NCBI GenBank assembly: GCA_016779445.1
Contig: JADHNP010000008.1
Coordinates: forward strand, 1 to 51,084
Direction of reading: 5' to 3'
DNA length: 51,084 nucleotides
From: Luminiphilus sp.
Lineage (GTDB): Bacteria; Pseudomonadota; Gammaproteobacteria; Pseudomonadales; Halieaceae
Part shown: positions 35,593 to 42,124 of the stretch, piece after piece
Layout: the number at the start of each line of letters is the position of its first letter
Numbering within the stretch: the stretch's first letter is position 1
The notes under the pieces: generated by a model
Told to the model about the DNA's origin: nothing
Seen by the model: the letters and a program-made list of their open reading frames with translations, nothing else
Database searches by the model: none
Program-made: the position numbers and the translations under genes

Positions 35593-36956
35593 TGGAAGGG
35601 CAACTCGCGCTTGCGATGTTTCTAGCGGTGTGCTGCGCGTTATTACTGGGGTTTCCCGTCGCGCTGACACTGGGTGGAACCGCTCTGGGTTTTGCCTCTC
35701 TTGGCATTCTGCTGGGTCACTTTGACCCCGACTACCTGAACGCACTGACAGGTAGAATATTCGGCACTATGGGTAATGAAACCCTGGTGGCCGTGCCGCT
35801 TTTCATCATGATGGGTGTGATCCTAGAGCGGGCAAAAATTGCCGAGGATTTACTCTCTCATATGGCCGGCCTGTTTGGCGAACGCCCCGGTGGTTTGGGT
35901 GTGGCGGTGGTGGTGGTGGGAGCGCTGCTCGCCGCCAGTACGGGCATCGTGGGAGCCACAGTCATTACAATGGGGGTGCTGGCGCTGCCGACCATGTTGC
36001 GCGCAGGCTATCACCCCCGCATCGCTACCGGCACAATCTGTGCAACAGGCACGCTAGGACAAATCATTCCTCCCTCCATTGCACTGGTGCTGCTAGGCGA
36101 CATCATGTCGGCCGCCTATCAGCAAGCTCAATTGAGAATGAACATCATCAATACCCAGACTGTCTCGGTCGGGGACCTGTTCGTAGGGGCAATGGTTCCA
36201 GGCTGCTTACTGGTGTTGCTCTACATCATCTATTTGCTGATTAGAGCCGTCCTCGAGCCTGCCAGCGCGCCACCGGCAACCGTGAAGCGTACCGATCTTG
36301 GCGCTACGATCGCCGCAGTATTACCTCCGATCGGACTGATCGCACTGGTACTGGGTTCAATTCTTTTGGGAGCGGCGACACCCACCGAAGCTGCCGGCGT
36401 GGGTGCCGTGGGCGCTATGGCCCTCGCATTAGGCCGTGGCGCCCTGACGCTGAGCAGTTTGCACGACATATCTCGCTCGACCCTTTACACCACCAGCATG
36501 GTGTTTCTGATTCTGATCGGTGCTGCCGTGTTTTCTCTCGTATTCAGAGGCTTTGGCGGGGACCTTCTGATTGAATCATTTTTTCAGGAACTGGGCGGTG
36601 GACCTAATACCGCCTTGCTCGTAGTCATGCTGGTCATGTTCCTGCTTGGTTTTATTCTGGATTTTATCGAAATCACCTTTGTAGTGGTCCCGGTGGTCGG
36701 CCCCATTCTGTTGTCGATGGGGTTTGATCCCATCTGGTTGGGCGTCATGATTGCTGTCAATCTGCAGACGTCTTTTTTGACCCCTCCCTTTGGGTTCGCC
36801 TTGTTCTATCTGCGCGGCGTTGCACCAGACTCGGTCAGTACCCGAGACATTTATGCCGGCGTATTGCCTTTCGTTGCCATGCAGCTGCTGCTCCTGCTGG
36901 TGATGTGGTGGTGGCCTAATCTGGTGCTTTGGCTGCCCGAGGCATTAGGGCGATAA
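35592..36956 (+). CDS. TRAP transporter large permease (DctM-type)
   Basis: The 454-residue protein has about twelve hydrophobic segments and is the ion-coupled transport subunit of a TRAP system. Family motifs are GFPVALTLGGTALGFA, AASTGIVGATVITMGVLALP, GTLGQIIPPSIALVLLG, PTEAAGVGAVGAM and QTSFLTPPFGFALFYLRGVAP. The long version with a roughly 40-residue insertion between the two halves (around residues 175-230) resembles DctM proteins of the 2-oxoacid (TakM) or mannitol/chloroaromatic type. It is translationally coupled to dctQ and followed 88 bases later by a thioesterase gene. Confidence 0.92.
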   Translation: MEGQLALAMFLAVCCALLLGFPVALTLGGTALGFASLGILLGHFDPDYLNALTGRIFGTMGNETLVAVPLFIMMGVILERAKIAEDLLSHMAGLFGERPGGLGVAVVVVGALLAASTGIVGATVITMGVLALPTMLRAGYHPRIATGTICATGTLGQIIPPSIALVLLGDIMSAAYQQAQLRMNIINTQTVSVGDLFVGAMVPGCLLVLLYIIYLLIRAVLEPASAPPATVKRTDLGATIAAVLPPIGLIALVLGSILLGAATPTEAAGVGAVGAMALALGRGALTLSSLHDISRSTLYTTSMVFLILIGAAVFSLVFRGFGGDLLIESFFQELGGGPNTALLVVMLVMFLLGFILDFIEITFVVVPVVGPILLSMGFDPIWLGVMIAVNLQTSFLTPPFGFALFYLRGVAPDSVSTRDIYAGVLPFVAMQLLLLLVMWWWPNLVLWLPEALGR

Positions 36957-37044
36957 TGCAATCACAGCTACAAAACGACTCACGGCGTCTACGTGCTTCA
37001 CCGACGTCCTCCCCCAAGCCATCAACACAACATTAAGGCCCAAC

Positions 37045-37443
37045 ATGTCTGTCGAAGAACTCGATACCAACCCACTCCCGTGCGGCGAATTGGCTTTACA
37101 AACCATCGCTATGCCCAAAGATACCAATGCTAACGGAGATATCTTTGGCGGATGGTTGCTTTCACAAATGGACTTGGCCGGCAGTATCACAGCGGCAGAA
37201 CTGGCGACGGGGAGGGTCGCAACAGTGGCGATAGAGGGCATGTCTTTTCTCACGCCGGTGCACGTCGGCGCTGTCGTCAGCTGCTACTGCGATGTTCTGG
37301 AGATAGGCCGGAGTTCGGTACGCATCCTGGTTGAAGTATGGATCAACGCCCGGCAGGACGGCGAGCCAATCAAGGTGACCGAAGGCGAATTTATCTATGT
37401 GGCCATTGATGCGAACAAGCTGACACGGCCTATTCCGCAGTAA
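37045..37443 (+). CDS. Acyl-CoA thioesterase (YciA-like hotdog)
   Basis: The 132-residue single-hotdog protein matches the YciA/ACOT family, which hydrolyses a range of acyl-CoAs. The catalytic region is MPKDTNANGDIFGGWLLSQM with the conserved Asn and Asp, followed by VAIEGMSFLTPVHVGAVVSCYC. It lies between dctM and the convergent dctP, overlapping the dctP stop by 14 bases. Co-location with a carboxylate transporter might suggest a link to organic-acid catabolism, but that is inference; the gene may simply be a neighbour. Confidence 0.92.
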   Translation: MSVEELDTNPLPCGELALQTIAMPKDTNANGDIFGGWLLSQMDLAGSITAAELATGRVATVAIEGMSFLTPVHVGAVVSCYCDVLEIGRSSVRILVEVWINARQDGEPIKVTEGEFIYVAIDANKLTRPIPQ

Positions 37444-38599
37444 GCTTCACTGGCGGCAACAAGCGGTCACGCCCATTGAGGTAAGCGCGTTCAGAAATTT
37501 CGTGGTAGGTGCGTACTTTTTCAGAAAAGGCAAAATAAGACGCGGCAATTTTCTTTGCCATTGGATCCGCGTCAACCAACGCTTGAATCGCAATCTGACT
37601 CTGCTCATACAACGCGTCCATGACATCATCTGGTAATGGCAACACCTCGGTATCAAAATCCCGCAGCAGGATCTGCAGCGACTCGCTATTATTGGCAGTA
37701 AAATCATCCAGCATGTCGGTATTAGTCGCGCGAGCTGCGATCCGGACAATAGCCTGTAAATCTTCCGGCAATGCTGCCAGCGCCTCAGCATTAACGATAG
37801 TTTCCAGCATAGCGCCGGGTTCGTGCCAACCCGGATAATAGTAATAGTCGCCCACTTCCATAAGCCCGAGCGTACGATCATTAAAGGGGCCAACCCACTC
37901 TACGGCATCAATCACGCCCGTTTGCATCGAGGTGTAAACCTCGCCACCCGCGATCCGCACAGCAGACCCTCCAGCGGCATCAAATACCTCTCCCGCAAGA
38001 CCAGGAATGCGCATTTTTAGACCGGCAAGATCCTCTCTACTGTTAAGCCGCGTATTAAACCAGCCCGCCATTTGCACGCCCGTGCTACCGCCCGCGTAGG
38101 GAATCACGCCAAACGGGGCGTACAGCTCACGCCACAACGCCAAACCCCCTCCATAGTGGAGCCAGCCATTGGCTTCTTGAGCTGTCATGCCGAACGGCAC
38201 AGCCGTAAAAAAAACTGCCGCCGGTATTTTGCCCTTCCAGTAGTAAGAAGCGCCGTGCCCTGCTTCGGCGACACCCCGTGACACAGCGTCGAACACCTCG
38301 AAAGCGGGTACGATTTCTCCGGCACCAAAGACTTTGATGCGAAGCCGGCCCCCCGAAGCCTCGTTGACTCGGCGCGCGAAATTTTCGGGCGCGGCGCCTA
38401 GCCCAGGAAGACCCTTCGGCCAGGTAGTAACGAGTTTCCATTCAATGACTTTGGGAGCGGATTGCAGACCCAAGGCATCGTTTTGCGTAAGATCGCCCTG
38501 CGATGAGTCGACTCGATCGAGCGTCCAAAGCGCTACCACAGCAACCAAAGCGCCGGTCAATGCTACGACCACCAGCGGCAATATCTGTCTCTCGCGCAT
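37430..38599 (-). CDS. TRAP transporter substrate-binding protein (TakP-like)
   Basis: This 389-residue DctP-family binding protein has an N-terminal hydrophobic segment (LPLVVVALTGALVAVVALWTL), either a signal peptide or an uncleaved anchor; no lipobox cysteine is visible. The mature domain shows EWKLVTTWPKGLPGLG, ASYYWKGKIPAAVFFTAVPFGM, the ligand-contact arginine region LKMRIPGLAGEVF, and YTSMQTGVIDAVEWVGPFND. This resembles TakP-type proteins that bind 2-oxo monocarboxylates such as pyruvate. It is on the opposite strand to dctQM, an unusual split, and lies 12 bases after uvrD on the same strand as uvrD. Confidence 0.9.
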   Translation of the reverse strand: MRERQILPLVVVALTGALVAVVALWTLDRVDSSQGDLTQNDALGLQSAPKVIEWKLVTTWPKGLPGLGAAPENFARRVNEASGGRLRIKVFGAGEIVPAFEVFDAVSRGVAEAGHGASYYWKGKIPAAVFFTAVPFGMTAQEANGWLHYGGGLALWRELYAPFGVIPYAGGSTGVQMAGWFNTRLNSREDLAGLKMRIPGLAGEVFDAAGGSAVRIAGGEVYTSMQTGVIDAVEWVGPFNDRTLGLMEVGDYYYYPGWHEPGAMLETIVNAEALAALPEDLQAIVRIAARATNTDMLDDFTANNSESLQILLRDFDTEVLPLPDDVMDALYEQSQIAIQALVDADPMAKKIAASYFAFSEKVRTYHEISERAYLNGRDRLLPPVKLTAE

Positions 38600-38611
38600 A
38601 ACGCTCCTACC

Positions 38612-40768
38612 TCATAGCACTGTTAGGTTGGCGTATTGAAGCACAAGCCACTTGCTACCTTCATTGAAGCTCACCTCAACTCGAGCATTACTCCCTTGTC
38701 CCTCAAATTGAGTGATCACCCCCTCACCAAAAACTTGATGCAACACGCACTTGCCCAATTCAATACCCTCGGGCGGCGGCTCGGCCAGCGAGCCATGAGC
38801 CAGTGATCCGAGGGGCCGCGCTACCATACCGTTCAAACGCACCTCCTCCAATAATTCGCCGGGAATCTCCCGGATAAACCGAGAGGGCGTGTTGTACATA
38901 TCTCCGCCATATAGGCGGCGATTCTCTGCGTAGGTCACCACCAGCTTTTTCATGGCTCGAGTAATACCAACATAAGCGAGCCGGCGCTCCTCCTCTAACC
39001 GACCCGGCTCCTCAAGCGACATTTGATGGGGGAAGAGGTTCTCCTCCATGCCCGCTATAAAGACCAGTGGGAACTCAAGACCTTTGGCGGAGTGCAGAGT
39101 CATCATCTGAATGCTGTCTTCATAGGGATCTGCCTGCCCCTCACCCGCATCCAGCGCGGCACTATCAAGAAAGGCCTGCAGAGGAGAAATGGTTTCGTCC
39201 TCAGGCTCAAACAAGCGCGTAGCGGTAACGAGTTCCTGCAGGTTCTCCACACGAGCCTGACCCCGCTCCCCTTTTTCGGCACGGTGATACTCGAGCAGCC
39301 CAGATATTGCGATTACGTGCTCGGTAAATTCATTGAGGGGAAGCGTCTCGGCAGCACGATCGAAGTCTTCGATAAGGGCCTGAAATTTGGCCAATGCCGC
39401 GAGAGCTCTAGCAGGAAGCAGTTCTCGCTCCAGAACAAGACAGCTCGCCCGCCACAAAGAAACCTGTTCTGAACGAGCGACCTCTCTGAGTTTTTCGACG
39501 GTCTTGGCACCAATACCCCGCGGTGGCGTATTAAGGACTCTCTCCAAAGCTGGATCATCGTCTCGGATTTGCGCCACGCGCAGATAAGCGAGCGCATTGC
39601 GGATCTCCAGTCGTTCATAAAAGCGCTGCCCGCCGTAAATACGGTAAGGAATGCCCTCTCGAAGCAAGGACTCCTCTAACACTCGAGACTGCGCATTGGA
39701 GCGATAAAGAATAGCGATGGATCGCCGCGGTTCACCGTCGGCAAACCATTTTTCTGCCTGCTCTACGATGTAGCGCGCCTCATCCTGCTCGTTGAAACCG
39801 GCATAGAGTGTGATCGGGTCACCGCGCTCGCCTTCAGTCCACAGGTTTTTTCCCAAGCGCCCGGCATTGCGCGCTATCAAGCCATTGGCTGCATCCAAAA
39901 TGGTGGCAGTGGAACGATAATTTTGCTCCAGTCGCACCGTTACGGTGCCCTTAAAATCCTCGGCAAATCGCTGAATATTCTCTACTCTGGCGCCGCGCCA
40001 GCCGTAAATGGATTGGTCATCGTCGCCCACCGCCACCACCGGGATAGTGTTCCCCGACAAAACCCGCAACCAGGCATACTGAATCGTGTTCGTGTCCTGA
40101 AACTCGTCTACCAGAATAGTTTTGAAGCGTTGCTGATAATGCTGGAGCGTCTCGGGGGACTTTAACCATAATTCGTGGGCTCGAAGCAGGAGTTCTGCAA
40201 AGTCCACCAAGCCGCCTCGCTCACAAGTTTCTTCATAGGCGGCATAGATGCGCAACATCGTTTTTGCATACAAATCTCCCTCTGGTGCCTCCACGTGGCG
40301 AGCACGGAGTCCCTCGTCCTTTTGCCCATTTATGAACCACTGCGCCTGCTTGGGTGGCCAACGCGCCTCATCGAGGTCGAGCTCACGACAAATCCGTTTC
40401 ACCACTCTCAACTGGTCGTCGCTGTCCAGAATCTGGAACTGCTGTGGCAGACCCACCTCCTGCCAATGAGACTTGAGTAATCGGTGCGCGAGACCGTGGA
40501 AAGTGCCTACCCAAAGCCCGTGGGTTGGCATTTGCAACATGTCCTCAATGCGCCCACGCATTTCGCGAGCCGCTTTGTTGGTGAAGGTCACCGCCAATAC
40601 AGAGTGGGCAGAAAAACCCTCAGCGCGAATCAGCCAGGCAATGCGATGCACCAATACTCGTGTCTTGCCAGAGCCTGCACCAGCCAAAACGAGCAAATTT
40701 CCCCCAGACGTGGTGACCGCCTCGCGTTGGGCAACATTAAGGGGGCTCAAAATATCGGATACATCCAT
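38612..40768 (-). CDS. uvrD: DNA helicase II UvrD
   Basis: UvrD is the 3'-5' SF1 helicase of nucleotide excision and mismatch repair. The 718-residue product starts MDVSDILSPLNVAQREAV as in E. coli UvrD and has all SF1 motifs: LVLAGAGSGKTRVLVHRIAW (I), VTFTNKAAREM (Ia), ILVDEFQDTN (II), VGDDDQSIYGWRGA (III), LEQNYRST (IV), LEFPLVFIAGMEENLFPH (V) and VGITRAMKKLVVTY (VI). The 17-residue upstream extension from 40819 is rejected. The C-terminus contains the UvrD-type KCVLHQVFGEGVI Tudor-like tail. No LexA box was recognised upstream. Confidence 0.96.
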   Translation of the reverse strand: MDVSDILSPLNVAQREAVTTSGGNLLVLAGAGSGKTRVLVHRIAWLIRAEGFSAHSVLAVTFTNKAAREMRGRIEDMLQMPTHGLWVGTFHGLAHRLLKSHWQEVGLPQQFQILDSDDQLRVVKRICRELDLDEARWPPKQAQWFINGQKDEGLRARHVEAPEGDLYAKTMLRIYAAYEETCERGGLVDFAELLLRAHELWLKSPETLQHYQQRFKTILVDEFQDTNTIQYAWLRVLSGNTIPVVAVGDDDQSIYGWRGARVENIQRFAEDFKGTVTVRLEQNYRSTATILDAANGLIARNAGRLGKNLWTEGERGDPITLYAGFNEQDEARYIVEQAEKWFADGEPRRSIAILYRSNAQSRVLEESLLREGIPYRIYGGQRFYERLEIRNALAYLRVAQIRDDDPALERVLNTPPRGIGAKTVEKLREVARSEQVSLWRASCLVLERELLPARALAALAKFQALIEDFDRAAETLPLNEFTEHVIAISGLLEYHRAEKGERGQARVENLQELVTATRLFEPEDETISPLQAFLDSAALDAGEGQADPYEDSIQMMTLHSAKGLEFPLVFIAGMEENLFPHQMSLEEPGRLEEERRLAYVGITRAMKKLVVTYAENRRLYGGDMYNTPSRFIREIPGELLEEVRLNGMVARPLGSLAHGSLAEPPPEGIELGKCVLHQVFGEGVITQFEGQGSNARVEVSFNEGSKWLVLQYANLTVL

Positions 40769-40967
40769 AAGCTTAGTGTAACGGAATGCGCTCAATCTCT
40801 TGAGAAAATACTGGCCCAATGCTTTTCATAAGCGGTTTATTCCTAACGCTTTCATTGGTATAAACACGCTATGACGCGATAGCACCATTGAGATAAAGGC
40901 AGTCTACAAACGGAAGGCTTCTGCTCAGCAGAGATCGCGATAACAAATTTTCAAATGAGGAACGATT

Positions 40968-41327
40968 ATGACAATTCGCACTGCCTTTTTAACACTCAGC
41001 CTGCTGGCCTTACCCGTGAGTACTGTTATCGCCTGCGATGCACCATCCGCGCCCGTAGTGCCTGATGGCGACAGCGCTTCGCTGGAGGAAATGGTTGCTG
41101 CTCAGGCCGGGATCAAGGCCTTCCAAGCATCTAATGCCGAGTATTTGAAATGTGTAGATGAGCAAATGGCAACGGAAAAGAATTTGGAAGATGAGGGTGA
41201 CGAGGGCGCCCAAGAACGTTACGCGCTCGCCGCAGCTGACTACAACGCGGCAGTATCGCGCGAAGAACAGGTGGCGGCAGACTTTAATACTGAGATCCGC
41301 GCCTATAAGTCAGCCAACCCTGATTAA
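40968..41327 (+). CDS. Small exported protein with two cysteines, function unknown
   Basis: The 119-residue protein has a signal peptide (MTIRTAFLTLSLLALPVSTV) ending VIAC at Cys23. That sequence could be a lipobox (with Asp at +2) or a signal-peptidase I site just before the cysteine. The mature part is acidic and helical (DGDSASLEEMVAAQAGIKAF, then EYLKCVDEQMATE) with a second cysteine near residue 63, so a disulfide is possible. I recall similar unannotated proteins with a PDGxxA...EM..AQ pattern in gammaproteobacteria but know no function. A ribosome-binding site GAGG lies seven bases upstream of the ATG. It is GC-balanced like the core genome, unlike the AT-rich insert that follows. Confidence 0.72.
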   Translation: MTIRTAFLTLSLLALPVSTVIACDAPSAPVVPDGDSASLEEMVAAQAGIKAFQASNAEYLKCVDEQMATEKNLEDEGDEGAQERYALAAADYNAAVSREEQVAADFNTEIRAYKSANPD

Positions 41328-41368
41328 CGCCTAATCTTGGCAAACAAATACACCGAATAGGGCGCGGT

Positions 41369-41578
41369 CTACTCCACCGTGATTGGTTGGTTGTATATGT
41401 AACTGTCTCTTTGTTTTTCACTTTTAAAAACTGCTAAACAAGTTGCAATCCACAGCACAAGATAAAGAGGAAGGATATGTTCCGCTCCAATTCCAAAAAA
41501 CACCGCTCCAGATAAACCCCCGATAACAAGAATTCCTTGAAGTAACACAAGTGTTTTTATTGATATATTAAGTTTCAT
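41369..41578 (-). CDS. Small membrane protein (69 aa), orphan, in AT-rich cassette
   Basis: The product has two predicted transmembrane segments (residues about 9-30 and 34-52) and a short charged tail ending QPITVE. I do not recognise the family. It has a good ribosome-binding site (GAGGAAC, six bases before ATG). Base composition is strikingly AT-rich compared with flanking genes, pointing to horizontal origin. Its last three residues and stop lie in copy C of the repeat derived from the end of glmS (GlmS ends SVTVE), so its C-terminus may have been supplied by the integration site. Confidence 0.6.
   Translation of the reverse strand: MKLNISIKTLVLLQGILVIGGLSGAVFFGIGAEHILPLYLVLWIATCLAVFKSEKQRDSYIYNQPITVE
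41371..41380. repeat. glmS-end direct repeat, copy C
   Basis: ACTCCACCGT, the outermost of three identical plus-strand copies (41371, 41612, 42127). On the minus strand it contains the last codons and stop of the 69-residue gene (ACG GTG GAG TAG), and it marks the boundary between the AT-rich insert and core-like DNA. Confidence 0.8.
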
Positions 41579-41611
41579 CTTTGTTCCTCAAAAACTGTTA
41601 CAAACAAAATC

Positions 41612-41621
41612 ACTCCACCGT
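41612..41621. repeat. glmS-end direct repeat, copy B
   Basis: ACTCCACCGT, the internal copy between the two small membrane-protein genes. Read on the minus strand it encodes KFVTVE followed by TGA, a close echo of the GlmS C-terminus KSVTVE, although no gene reads through it; the frame is open for only about eleven codons. Confidence 0.8.
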
Positions 41622-41692
41622 AACGAATTTATTTTGAGTGCAGAATTAAGAGTATGATTTTTCTGAACTCTTTGTGAAACTTTAAATAAAAT

Positions 41693-42097
41693 TCAATTTC
41701 TTTTCTGTTCATCTAATTTAACTCTGTTTTTTGGTAAACACAATATAACAGTGACGATAAATGAAATTATTGAGATTGGCATGGTAAATGCCAAGACATG
41801 CATGGTTGTCTCAACCAGTTCTGTTGCCGTTCCATCAATGACATCATCAAATCTCCATGCCCAACTCCTGTAGTGAAGGCAAAATGCAAAACCCCAGGCA
41901 CCGCATAAAAGACCAATAGCATTTGAGTCCTTAATTGTTAGATATCCACCAGTTATCAGCAAAGTAACTGCAATAAGGTCAGGTAAATATCCAGCAAATG
42001 TTTGTCCAAACTTTATGGTAAACAGAGTCTCAAGTGTGAAGTGAACGAGCGCAATAAAAATAGTAAAGATGGAAAATTTATAAAGAAATGATTTCAT
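41693..42097 (-). CDS. Membrane protein (134 aa), orphan, in AT-rich cassette
   Basis: The product has four predicted transmembrane helices (roughly residues 5-27, 38-57, 62-80 and 104-125) and a basic tail (KNRVKLDEQKRN). I recognise no family. It starts 28 bases downstream of the glmS stop on the same strand; ATG 42097 is preceded by a GTG codon and no clear ribosome-binding site, so translation may depend on glmS. AT-rich composition and the flanking direct repeats point to acquisition by transfer. It could be a small transporter-like or immunity-like membrane protein, but nothing in the sequence decides this. Confidence 0.6.
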   Translation of the reverse strand: MKSFLYKFSIFTIFIALVHFTLETLFTIKFGQTFAGYLPDLIAVTLLITGGYLTIKDSNAIGLLCGAWGFAFCLHYRSWAWRFDDVIDGTATELVETTMHVLAFTMPISIISFIVTVILCLPKNRVKLDEQKRN

Positions 42098-42124
42098 CAC
42101 TATAGGTTAATTCGGCACTCAAAC

